This document shows positions 8,219 to 15,726 of a DNA stretch of 64,000 bases, in pieces. Every line of letters starts with the position of its first letter. The first letter of the stretch is position 1. The notes below the pieces were generated by a model, which searched no databases, had not been told where the DNA came from, and was given only the letters and a program-made list of their open reading frames with translations. A program made the translations under genes and the position numbers. Origin of the DNA: Gottfriedia sp049568075 (GTDB taxonomy: Bacteria > Bacillota > Bacilli > Bacillales > Bacillaceae_G); assembly GCA_049568075.1 (NCBI GenBank), contig CP144911.1; one strand, 5' to 3'.

Positions 8219-8250
8219 AAAAAAACTGCCCCAAATTACTTTAGGGACAG
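8219..8250 (-). terminator. Terminator of the OsmC gene
   Basis: On the minus strand, CTGTCCC and GGGGCAG pair imperfectly around an AT loop, followed by seven T residues. Confidence 0.65.
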
Positions 8251-8260
8251 CTACATTTTA

Positions 8261-8686
8261 TTATAGTACTTCATCATCCTTCGTTCCATTTAAAGTGAAA
8301 CTTGCTGTAATGTTAGCGTTTAAAGAATGAGCTACTGAGCAATATTTATCCTTTGATAATTTGATCGCTTTTCGAACTTTTTCTGTATCTAATTCTCCAC
8401 CTAATATATAATGCAAGTGAATGTCAGTAAAACGCTTAGGATGCTCCTCAGCTCGCTCACCATTTACTTCAATTTCGAATGAAGTTAACTTTAATCTCAT
8501 TTTTTCTAGGATTAATACGATATCAATCGCTGTACATCCTGCGACTGCATTAATTAATAGTTCAACTGGTGTAGGTGCACTATTGTCTCCACCTAAAGAC
8601 TCGGCAGTATCCATTTTTATCTCATGGCCAGATGGTGCAATTCCTGAAAAGGCTAACTTGCCATCCCATTTAATACTTGTTTTCAT
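8261..8686 (-). CDS. OsmC-family thiol peroxidase
   Basis: A 141-residue cytosolic OsmC/Ohr-fold protein, a family that reduces organic hydroperoxides with a cysteine pair. The two conserved cysteines are present: C51 in AVAGCTAID and C116 in KDKYCSVAHSL. The typical PTPVELL motif near residue 39 is also visible. The sequence is of the YhfA/OsmC kind rather than Ohr proper, so substrate is uncertain. It starts 38 nt after the pirin gene's stop with no terminator between, so the two are probably one operon. A GGAGGGGA ribosome binding site precedes the ATG. Confidence 0.88.
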   Translation of the reverse strand: MKTSIKWDGKLAFSGIAPSGHEIKMDTAESLGGDNSAPTPVELLINAVAGCTAIDIVLILEKMRLKLTSFEIEVNGERAEEHPKRFTDIHLHYILGGELDTEKVRKAIKLSKDKYCSVAHSLNANITASFTLNGTKDDEVL

Positions 8687-8724
8687 TTCCTATTTCCCCT
8701 CCAATAATTAGATCATTTCATCTA

Positions 8725-9420
8725 TTATTTTTTCATTTCTACTACTAAATAATGTGAAAAATCTTTTGATTTTATTTTAATATCTTCTTCAATTATTTTT
8801 GCAGCATCACTAGCTTCCATTAGTTCTCCATTCACGATGGCATTTCCTTCTAATAAGACTAAATACGCTTGGCGATCCTTTTTCATTTCAAAAGTAATTT
8901 CTTCATTTTCATTTAATGCAAGCGAGTAAATATTTGCATCTTGGTGAATTTTAATTGGAGCACTTCCTTCAACAGGAGATACCATATGATACCATTTTCC
9001 TTCTCTCTCTTCCCAATCTGATATTAAGTCTCCGTAATTTGGAGTATGACCTGCCTTGTCAGGAATAATCCATAATTGGATTAATCTTAATAAATCCCTG
9101 CCCATATTGTGTTCACTGTGATACACACCCGTTCCTGCACTCATGTACTGAATATCACCACGTCCAATTTCATGTTTATTCCCCATACTATCAGCGTGAG
9201 TTAAATTCCCATTAATGACATATGTTATGATTTCCATATCACTATGTGGATGAGTACCGAATCCTCTGTGCGCTTTAATTAAATCATCGTTTAATACTCT
9301 TAATACACCAAAGTTCATATTACTTGGATCATAATAATTTGCAAATGAAAAATGATGAATTGTTTTTAACCAACCGTGATCAGCGTGACCTAATTGTTTA
9401 CTATTGATTTTTTCGAACAT
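8725..9420 (-). CDS. Pirin family protein (YhhW-like, quercetinase type)
   Basis: A 231-residue bicupin of the pirin family, non-haem metal proteins that include quercetin 2,3-dioxygenases such as E. coli YhhW. The metal site is complete: H57 and H59 in THPHSDMEI, H101 and E103 in VYHSEHN. The C-terminal cupin (ALNENEEITFEM) lacks metal ligands, as in the family. Two near-identical 18-bp sites resembling MhqR operators lie upstream, suggesting induction by quinones or electrophiles. It is followed by osmC, probably in the same transcript. The physiological substrate is unknown. Confidence 0.88.
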   Translation of the reverse strand: MFEKINSKQLGHADHGWLKTIHHFSFANYYDPSNMNFGVLRVLNDDLIKAHRGFGTHPHSDMEIITYVINGNLTHADSMGNKHEIGRGDIQYMSAGTGVYHSEHNMGRDLLRLIQLWIIPDKAGHTPNYGDLISDWEEREGKWYHMVSPVEGSAPIKIHQDANIYSLALNENEEITFEMKKDRQAYLVLLEGNAIVNGELMEASDAAKIIEEDIKIKSKDFSHYLVVEMKK

Positions 9421-9442
9421 AGTTTATCGCTCCTTTTATTTT

Positions 9443-9460
9443 TATCTTTAATTCGAGATA
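9443..9460. promoter_or_regulatory. MhqR-like operator 1
   Basis: TATCTTTAATTCGAGATA lies 22 nt before the pirin start. It differs at two positions from the B. subtilis MhqR site as I recall it (TATCTCGAATTCGAGATA). Confidence 0.5.
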
Positions 9461-9563
9461 TTAACTAAAGAATATCCTATCTACATATCTTATTAATCCA
9501 CTTGTTAATTACGATGATTTCTAGATAATATTACTGAGCTCTTAACTATATTGTATCAAAAAA

Positions 9564-9581
9564 TATCTTTAATTCAAGATA
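9564..9581. promoter_or_regulatory. MhqR-like operator 2, or AT-only terminator of fosB
   Basis: TATCTTTAATTCAAGATA differs from operator 1 at one base. It is flanked by A and T runs, so on the minus strand it could also act as a weak terminator for fosB, which ends 43 nt away. The match with operator 1 favours a regulatory site. Confidence 0.45.
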
Positions 9582-9623
9582 TTTTTTTGTAGAAAGTTCA
9601 TTTAAACTTTCTATCCAACAACT

Positions 9624-10046
9624 TTAAATATAAAAATCCATATGTGGTTTTGCTTGCTTATAATATTCAATCCGATCTTTCAGTGTACCTGTATGAAATT
9701 CGAATTTATGTCCATCTGGATCAGTAAAATAAATTGAATTTTTATCCCGTTTATCTCTTTCGCGTCCATTTAATATATTCACCTTAAGTTGAACTAATTT
9801 ATCATACATTTTTTCAAAGGAGTCTTCGTCAATTGTAAAGGCCAAATGGGTATATGAATAATGAATTTCATTTCTAGGAATAGCTTTCTCTTCATTTAAT
9901 GCAAGCCATATTCCATTCAAATCAAAATAGGCTGTTGTTCTGCCTTTTACTAAGAGAGTTGCATCAAATACGTTTCTATAGAAGTCGATTGCTAAATCCA
10001 GATTAGATACTGAAAACAACAAATGATTGATTCCTTTAATCTCCAT
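9624..10046 (-). CDS. fosB: Metallothiol transferase FosB (fosfomycin resistance)
   Basis: FosB opens the epoxide of fosfomycin by adding bacillithiol (or cysteine), a cytosolic Mg/Mn-dependent reaction of the vicinal-oxygen-chelate fold. The 140-residue sequence carries the three metal ligands at the expected places: H8 (GINHLLF), H67 (SYTHLAF) and E116 (GHKFEFHTG). The family C-terminus KPHMDFY and the motif ALNEEK..PRNEI are conserved. It is probably an intrinsic chromosomal gene as in B. cereus and B. subtilis; no mobile element adjoins it. A DUF2332 gene remnant lies immediately upstream. Confidence 0.93.
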   Translation of the reverse strand: MEIKGINHLLFSVSNLDLAIDFYRNVFDATLLVKGRTTAYFDLNGIWLALNEEKAIPRNEIHYSYTHLAFTIDEDSFEKMYDKLVQLKVNILNGRERDKRDKNSIYFTDPDGHKFEFHTGTLKDRIEYYKQAKPHMDFYI

Positions 10047-10067
10047 TTTTACTCCCTCATTTCATTG

Positions 10068-10353
10068 TTATTTATTAATTTTACTAAAACCTCCATCAAA
10101 CCATTTCCCATGACCTTCTGTTTCACTAATTACTTTTTCATGCTTTATCCCATCAATATAATAGTCAAGATGTAGCATTCGATCCCAAACATTTTTAGTA
10201 AACTGTCTTTTCCCTTTACCAGTGTAAAGTACATAAATCATGAATCTCTTCGTCTTCTGCAATTTTTATTGATAAATATTCATATAATCTACTAGATTTT
10301 TCACATTCATTTTTTGCAAATTGCGTAAAACGTTCCTTCAGCTGAATATTCAT
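10068..10353 (-). pseudogene. Remnant of a DUF2332 family gene (large internal deletion)
   Basis: Two pieces of one protein family are abutted. The 5' piece (ATG at 10351-10353) encodes 45 residues, including ERFTQFAKNECEKSSRLYEY and SIKIAEDEEIHDL, as in DUF2332 N-termini. It runs into a stop after HW. An overlapping frame then gives a C-terminal-like piece, DRMLHLDYYIDGIKHEKV and ETEGHGKWF, ending at 10068. The central part of the roughly 330-residue family protein is missing, so this is a decayed gene. The intact function of the family is unknown. Confidence 0.6.
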
Positions 10354-10479
10354 ATTAATCATCCTTAATATTTTTATTTTTCAAACTTCTATTTACAAAA
10401 TTTTACCATTCGTTATAATTTCTTTATTGTACTACTCTACTCTTTAAATCTTAAATAAAAACTTTGGAGTGATTAATTG

Positions 10480-10989
10480 ATGTCCAGACCAAATTCAAAC
10501 GAATATAATCCACACTTTAAAGGTTATATTGAGCTAGTTCCTGAAGGTGACTTACAAACTATTTTGAAGAAGCAATTAGAGGAATCAATCAGTTTTTTTA
10601 AAGCAATCACTATAGAAAAATCCGAATATCGATATGCGGAAGGGAAATGGAGTATTAAGGAAGTTCTAGGACATTTAGTAGATACTGAAAGAATAATGTG
10701 CTATCGTCTTTTGGCAATTGCAAGAGGGGATCACAATCCATTACCGTCTTTTGATGAGAATGCCTATAATGAAAATGCAAATTTTAATCGACTTGAGCTA
10801 GAGAAAATTATTTATGAATATCAAACAGTTCGTCAGTCGACTTTATCTATGCTAGAAAACTTATCTAATGAAACATTAGAAAATGAGGGAAATGTTCTAA
10901 ATCACCCGACGACACCTCGTGCTATTGCTTATATTATTGCAGGCCATGAGTTACATCATTTAAAAATCATTAATGAACGATATTTTTAA
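10480..10989 (+). CDS. DinB family protein
   Basis: A 169-residue four-helix-bundle protein of the DinB/YfiT superfamily, cytosolic and usually metal-binding through three histidines. GKWSIKEVLGHLVDTERIM holds the first histidine, and GHELHHLKII near the C-terminus holds the second cluster, in the usual arrangement. Members include bacillithiol transferases and many proteins without a known reaction; this one resembles the YfiT/DUF664 type. ATG 10480 is used; a TTG at 10477 in the same frame is nearer the GGAG at 10466 and remains possible. A terminator follows. Confidence 0.85.
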   Translation: MSRPNSNEYNPHFKGYIELVPEGDLQTILKKQLEESISFFKAITIEKSEYRYAEGKWSIKEVLGHLVDTERIMCYRLLAIARGDHNPLPSFDENAYNENANFNRLELEKIIYEYQTVRQSTLSMLENLSNETLENEGNVLNHPTTPRAIAYIIAGHELHHLKIINERYF

Positions 10990-10995
10990 AATAGA

Positions 10996-11024
10996 AAGAG
11001 CAGGAAAATCCTTTTCCTGCTCTT
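10996..11024. terminator. Bidirectional terminator after the DinB gene
   Basis: Perfect 13-bp stem AAGAGCAGGAAAA/TTTTCCTGCTCTT with a 3-nt loop, between convergent genes. Confidence 0.85.
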
Positions 11025-11034
11025 CTTTGTAAGA

Positions 11035-12342
11035 TTAAACAAATCTACTCTGTAATCGATTTACTTCTGCGATTACTTTTTCTTCATCAATTGTTAAGCT
11101 AATACGGTCTTTTACGATTGCTTTCCCATCAATGAATACATCACATACATCGCTACCACGTGCAGCGTATAGTAAGTGTGAATAGGCATTACTTAATGGT
11201 TGTAAATGCTCTTTATCAAATGGATAAATTGTAATAAAGTCTGCCTTTTTATTAGCTTCAAGTGAGCCAGTATGTCCCATTCCTATCGCTTCCGCGCCAC
11301 CTCGAGTAGCCAAGGTTAATGCAGTTTGTGCTGAGAATTTCGTAGCATCTTTATACATTCCTTTTTGTAGCAGTGCAGCTATTCTCACTTCTTCAAACAT
11401 GTCAAGATTGTTATTAGATGCTGTGCTATCCGTAGCTATACCTACTTTTACTCCAGCGTCTAATAAACTAACCACATCAGCAACCCCAGAACCTAACTTT
11501 AAATTACTAATTGGATTATGAGCAACTCGTACATCATATTCCTTTAGGATCGCTCTTTCTTCATCATTTAGCACTACACCGTGAGCCATTACTGTCGGCT
11601 GATTAAATACACCTAATTGACGAAGATGTTCCACAGGTCGGTTTGAATAACGAGTTTCAATATCTTGAATTTCATAATCTGTTTCAGATACATGAATGTG
11701 CATCATTAAATCATTTTCTTTTGCGATACGTGCACTTTCAATTAGAGCTTCTGGTGTACATGCATATGGGCTATGAGGTGCAACCATCGTTGTTAGACGG
11801 CCATCAGCAAACCTTTTGTAGTCTTTTGAAAATTGCTCAGCACCTTTAAGATTCAATCTTTGCTCTTCTTCTGTACCAAAGCTAAATATTGAATATGAAA
11901 ATGCTCCTCTAATGCCAGTTTCACCAATTGTCTCCATGACACTGTTTGGATCGATTCCATTAGGGTTAAACATATCTGAGAATGCTGTAGTTCCCGATTT
12001 AACCATTTCTAAAATACCAAGCTGTGCACTTACAGAAGCAATTTCCGTTGTATATTGTCTTTCGATTGGCCATATTTTAGTTTCTAACCAAGGCTTTAGC
12101 AGCATATCATCTCCAATACCACGTAAAAGCGTCATAAGAATATGAGAATGTGTATTTACAAGTCCTGGCATTACCCATTTCCCTTGAAGATTAATTATTT
12201 GATCCGCATCCTTTTTGAACTCTTCAGAATGATTTCCGACATAAGTAATGAATTGATCTTGAACGATCATCATACCGTTTTCAAAGATTTTATTTTCTTG
12301 ATCCATTGTAAAAAATGTTGCATTTATATAGACTGTTTTCAT
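11035..12342 (-). CDS. Amidohydrolase, MTA/SAH (adenosine-type) deaminase MtaD-like
   Basis: A zinc amidohydrolase (TIM barrel) of the 5-methylthioadenosine/S-adenosylhomocysteine deaminase group, which removes the 6-amino group of adenosyl compounds in the cytosol. Metal ligands are visible in THSH (H65, H67), MHIHVSETD, MAHGV and the late Asp in GIATDSTASNNN; TDSTASNNNLDM and APHSPYACTPE are typical of MtaD/SsnA-type enzymes. The start at 12342 is chosen because GGGAGG lies 8 nt upstream; the ORF is open 9 codons further. The leader holds an adenine-type purine riboswitch, which fits a purine substrate. Guanine- or other aminohydrolase activity cannot be excluded. Confidence 0.85.
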   Translation of the reverse strand: MKTVYINATFFTMDQENKIFENGMMIVQDQFITYVGNHSEEFKKDADQIINLQGKWVMPGLVNTHSHILMTLLRGIGDDMLLKPWLETKIWPIERQYTTEIASVSAQLGILEMVKSGTTAFSDMFNPNGIDPNSVMETIGETGIRGAFSYSIFSFGTEEEQRLNLKGAEQFSKDYKRFADGRLTTMVAPHSPYACTPEALIESARIAKENDLMMHIHVSETDYEIQDIETRYSNRPVEHLRQLGVFNQPTVMAHGVVLNDEERAILKEYDVRVAHNPISNLKLGSGVADVVSLLDAGVKVGIATDSTASNNNLDMFEEVRIAALLQKGMYKDATKFSAQTALTLATRGGAEAIGMGHTGSLEANKKADFITIYPFDKEHLQPLSNAYSHLLYAARGSDVCDVFIDGKAIVKDRISLTIDEEKVIAEVNRLQSRFV

Positions 12343-12382
12343 TATTTTTTCCTCCCTAGTCACTTTCATAATTGTGTGAAAA

Positions 12383-12495
12383 TAAAAAAAATCCTGATTA
12401 CGAAGAAAGATGTAAATAAAATTACATTCTTTTTCGTAATCAGGATTTTACGGTTCCTGGTAGAGACCCTCATACCATATCAATGAGGTTATACA
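12383..12495 (-). promoter_or_regulatory. Adenine riboswitch (purine riboswitch, pbuE type) with terminator
   Basis: On the minus strand the aptamer (12495 to about 12435) shows a short P1 (UGUA/UACG), P2 and P3 with L2 UUGAUAUGG, J2/3 GGUCUCUACC, L3 GGAACCG, and J3/1 ending CUGAUUACG. The base aligned with position 74 is U, which marks adenine specificity (C would be guanine). A long terminator hairpin (12383-12449) uses the J3/1 and P1 3' strand. Ligand-bound aptamer should therefore block termination, an ON switch. The sequence is strikingly close to the B. subtilis pbuE switch as I recall it. Confidence 0.92.
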
Positions 12496-12520
12496 TTTTT
12501 GTATGTTGTTATATTAAAAC

Positions 12521-12549
12521 ATAATATACGATTGGTAAGTAATGTTCAA
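12521..12549 (-). promoter_or_regulatory. Sigma-A promoter of the riboswitch-deaminase transcript
   Basis: On the minus strand TTGAAC (12549-12544), a 17-bp spacer and TATTAT (12526-12521), about 25 nt upstream of the aptamer. Confidence 0.75.
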
Positions 12550-12604
12550 GGATTTCTATAATTTAACAAAAACTAATCGGGATTCCTACCTTTCAATATA
12601 CACT

Positions 12605-13060
12605 CTATTCTAATTTCCCAAGTATTCTTATAATCTTATGCATTGAGTAGTCTAAATCAAGCAAGTCTTCCTCATCAAGCTGACCGATCCGTTCACAAAA
12701 AATATGATAAAAATCTTCCCATCGTTTTGTGACAACTTTTTTACCTTTTTCAGTAAGGATAATTTTTACACTTCGTTTATCATTCGGATCTTGAATTTTA
12801 GAAACATATTCTTTTTCTTCTAATTTCATAATTAATGGAGTCATTTGCTGTTTAGAAATGCTTATATTTTGAGCTAGCTCTGTAATTGAAATTCCATCTA
12901 CTGTTTGAAACAATTCTTCTAGTATATGACTTTGCAAATGAGTTAGCTCGGATTGCTTAATCTTTAAAGTATTTTTAGAGCTTTGCTTGTTAAACTTATT
13001 AAAAACTAAAGGTAGTAGTTGGATAAACTTCTCTGCGATTTGATTTGGATTTGAATTCAT
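12605..13060 (-). CDS. MarR family transcriptional regulator
   Basis: A 151-residue MarR-type winged-helix repressor, expected to act as a dimer. The recognition region is ISITELAQNISISKQQMTPLIMKLEEKEYVSKIQDPNDKRSVKI in broken view: helix-turn-helix around residues 57-85 and the wing with the conserved DPNDKRS near residue 93. Ligand unknown. It faces away from the broken glycoside hydrolase gene, and the intervening 160 bp hold two palindromic GTAAATAA/TTATTTAC sites, likely for autoregulation. The ribosome binding site is AAAGG, moderately placed. Confidence 0.88.
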   Translation of the reverse strand: MNSNPNQIAEKFIQLLPLVFNKFNKQSSKNTLKIKQSELTHLQSHILEELFQTVDGISITELAQNISISKQQMTPLIMKLEEKEYVSKIQDPNDKRSVKIILTEKGKKVVTKRWEDFYHIFCERIGQLDEEDLLDLDYSMHKIIRILGKLE

Positions 13061-13104
13061 TTTATTACAAACCTTTCTAGGAAAAATTTCTAAATTGACA
13101 TATA

Positions 13105-13127
13105 GTAAATAAAAGTTTATTATTTAC
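13105..13127. promoter_or_regulatory. Palindromic operator candidate (MarR)
   Basis: GTAAATAA (13105-13112) and TTATTTAC (13120-13127) form an inverted repeat with a 7-nt gap, 45 nt before the marR start. Confidence 0.5.
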
Positions 13128-13180
13128 CCGAGATATAATTCGATAATATCATAAATCAATAAATTAAGCTAAATTAAAAA

Positions 13181-13196
13181 GTAAATAATTATTTAC
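13181..13196. promoter_or_regulatory. Perfect 16-bp palindrome, operator candidate (MarR)
   Basis: GTAAATAATTATTTAC is a perfect palindrome sharing both half-sites with the one at 13105-13127. It lies just upstream of the glycoside hydrolase remnant, as for a divergent target gene. Confidence 0.55.
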
Positions 13197-13220
13197 TACT
13201 TAACTAAAGGAGTGGTGTAG

Positions 13221-14195
13221 ATGAATTCAACTGGATTAACTTTTAGTGTCTATCCTCTTAGCGTAGCTGGTACACCTATAGGATTAGCTACTGGTCCTGA
13301 TGATAATTATGAAAAAATAGCTACTGCACTTAAAGAGCTAAAAGGCAATACTAATCAGCTTTTACCAAGAATGTATGCAGTCTATATGGGACCAGAAACA
13401 GAAGAAAAAGTATTTAACGCTCTAAATCGATATAAAAAAGCAGGTTTATTAGGTGATTTAACAATTGGCTGCCTCATGGATCCAAGTCTATCTCTAGATT
13501 ATTGGTTAGATTTTGTTCGTAAAGTAATTAAAGAGTATGGCACCTTCCTTGATTCAATTCAAATCACGAATGAACCTAATTTATCATTTATGGATGGCTC
13601 CAAACCATATGTATTAGAAGCGCTTGTACAAGGCGTTCTAACTGTAAAAGTAGAAATTGAAAAAAGCAATTTACCTATTAAAGTTGGATTTGGCTCAGTT
13701 CCTGAGGGAGAAAAGACAGTTCCACATTTTTGGGAAAATTTAATAAAAATTGGTGGGGACGAATTCATTCAATCAATTGATTATGTAGGTCATAATTTTT
13801 ATGTTATGTATTTGAGGAACCATTAAAAATTGAGGAAGTTGCTGTTTCAGTAGAAAACATACTACGTAAATTTCGAGAAATATTGGATAGTAATGGTTTC
13901 CCGTCAACTCTTCCAATCCACATTACAGAGAATGGATGGCCTACCGGCAAAAATCCACTTATACAAATCGAAAGGTCATATGAGCAACAATCAATCGTAC
14001 TTGAGGTAATTATTCGAACAGTCTATTCACTGCGTCAGGAATTAAATATTACTCATTATGAATTTTTTTGGTTTAAGGGATGCTGATAGTTCAAAAGACG
14101 ACCTATTTCATCAATTTGGTATTATGAAGGATGATTATACGATTAAGCCTGCTTATCTCACCTTTAAAAAATTAATAAATGAATTAAGCAAGTAA
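13221..14195 (+). pseudogene. Clan GH-A glycoside hydrolase, broken by two frameshifts
   Basis: The reading frame is intact from a GGAG-preceded ATG at 13221 to about 13805. It continues in another frame (VFEEPLKIEEVAV...) to about 14065, and then in a third (FGLRDADSSKDDLFHQFGIM) to the stop at 14195. Joined, the product would be about 320 residues, a normal size. The acid/base Glu is in ITNEP and the nucleophile Glu in ITENGWPTG, as in clan GH-A TIM barrels. The second shift falls in a run of seven T, so sequencing error or phase variation is possible for that one. Substrate unknown; no signal peptide seen. Confidence 0.75.
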
Positions 14196-14297
14196 AATCA
14201 ATTACTTCTAAAAATTAGAATGAAGTTAGTCAATTCGTTAAGACTAAAACAACGAGAGTTTCACTTACTCTCTACTATATATATGGAGGTAATGAAA

Positions 14298-14462
14298 TTG
14301 AGCAAAAAAAATAACCCCATCAGAAATGAAGAGCAAATGAAAATACAAGCAGACCTTAATAATCTTGATCCAGGCCATTCTGTGGATGAGCACCGTAAAA
14401 TTGAAACAGCCAATATAATGTTAGCTGGAGAAGAAATCAGACAGCAAAATGAAAATCTATAA
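14298..14462 (+). CDS. Small hypothetical protein (54 aa)
   Basis: A short hydrophilic protein rich in Asn, Glu and Gln, with no membrane segment and no domain I recognise. TTG at 14298 is used as start because GGAGGT (14285-14290) lies 7 nt upstream; ATG 14292 is too close to that site, and ATG 14220 has none. A strong terminator follows the stop directly, which supports a real transcription unit. Composition is compatible with a small spore or stress protein, but this is only a guess. Confidence 0.55.
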   Translation: MSKKNNPIRNEEQMKIQADLNNLDPGHSVDEHRKIETANIMLAGEEIRQQNENL

Positions 14463-14500
14463 AAGAAATCCCTCAAAAAGTCATTTTGAGGGATTTCTTT
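14462..14500 (+). terminator. Terminator after the small hypothetical gene
   Basis: Seventeen-bp perfect stem AAAGAAATCCCTCAAAA with a 5-nt loop, ending in TTT. Confidence 0.85.
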
Positions 14501-14587
14501 GTGTAAATAAAAAGTTAGCTTATTTTTTGAGACGCAGGTAATAAGCACCGTATATAGAGGTGAAGCACCGAAGAAAGCAAGCGTTTG

Positions 14588-15577
14588 TCAACAGTCTGAA
14601 ATCCCTCGAATGTTAATAACGACATTCCCCTTCTTATGCCCTTTTTCTACGTAACGATGTGCTTCAACAATTTGTTCAAGCGGGTACTGTCGATCAATAA
14701 CAGCTTTTAATTTATCCGCTTCAATAAGTGCTTTTATATAGTTTAAATCTTCATAGTTCATATTCGCTACACCAAGTATGGTTTTTTTATTACTAATTAC
14801 ATTACTCCATATAGCTTGAAAATAAACTGAAAGCTTCCATACTGCACTTAATAAATAGACCCCGTCCTTGTTAAGCAATCTTTTACAATTAGGAAAGGAG
14901 CTTTTACCTACCGTATCAAAAATAATGTCATAAGTTTTCTTACTCTTAGCAAAATCTTCATTTGTATAATCAATTACTTTATTTGCCCCTAAAGCCCTTA
15001 CCAATTCTAAATTTGATGTACTACATAATGCGGTAACTTCTGTACCAAAATATTTAGCTAACTGAATTGCATATGTTCCAACACTTCCTGAAGCACCATA
15101 AATAAGTACTTTTTGTCCATTTTGAATAATACTTCTCCTTAGAAAGTGTAATGCAGTAAGCGCCCCAACAGGTACAGCTGCAGCTTGCTCAAAGGACATA
15201 TTTATTGGTTTTTTAGCTAGAACACCTTCTTCATGTAAAGAGATATATTCAGCATTAGCTCCAAAAGTAAATCCACTATATCCAAAAACTTGATCACCTG
15301 TTTTAAAATTTCTTACGTTTTTGCCAACTGTGACTATTTCTCCTGCAAGCTCACAACCTGGTATTTGATTTTTCGGCTTAGTGAGGCCAAACATAAGTCG
15401 TGAAGGTAGCCAATACATAAAAGGAAAATCGGAGCTTCGAAGTTTTACATCTCCTGCGGTTACAGTTGTTGCGTGTATTTTAATTAATACCTCATCATCT
15501 TTTATTTTTGGTTTTTCAACTTCTGTTGTTTGAAGAACTTCTGGTGGACCATATTTTGTACATATAATCGCTTTCAT
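14588..15577 (-). CDS. NAD(P)-dependent alcohol dehydrogenase/quinone reductase-like (MDR)
   Basis: A 329-residue medium-chain dehydrogenase/reductase. The GroES-like N-terminal domain contains GCELAGEIVTVGKNV. The Rossmann domain begins at VLIYGASGSVGTYAIQLAK, whose AxxGxVG pattern favours NADP(H). The zinc-binding cysteines of classical alcohol dehydrogenases are absent, as in quinone oxidoreductase-like members. Start 15577 is preceded by GGAGGAACC; an 11-codon extension is open but lacks a ribosome binding site. Substrate unknown. It stands alone between convergent neighbours. Confidence 0.85.
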   Translation of the reverse strand: MKAIICTKYGPPEVLQTTEVEKPKIKDDEVLIKIHATTVTAGDVKLRSSDFPFMYWLPSRLMFGLTKPKNQIPGCELAGEIVTVGKNVRNFKTGDQVFGYSGFTFGANAEYISLHEEGVLAKKPINMSFEQAAAVPVGALTALHFLRRSIIQNGQKVLIYGASGSVGTYAIQLAKYFGTEVTALCSTSNLELVRALGANKVIDYTNEDFAKSKKTYDIIFDTVGKSSFPNCKRLLNKDGVYLLSAVWKLSVYFQAIWSNVISNKKTILGVANMNYEDLNYIKALIEADKLKAVIDRQYPLEQIVEAHRYVEKGHKKGNVVINIRGISDC

Positions 15578-15726
15578 TGGTTCCTCCATTACAAACTTTA
15601 ATTGAGTCATTTAAACCTATGAAAAATGATTTTTAAGTATACCTCTATGTAGAATAAAACAGTGTGAATCTAACTAAACAAAAAAGACTGAATATAGCAT
15701 ATGCCATATTCAGCCTTAATCATTTA

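Noticed and set aside
9624..10046. fosB as part of a mobile resistance element
   Set aside because: No transposase, repeats or composition shift; intrinsic chromosomal fosB is usual in Bacillus.
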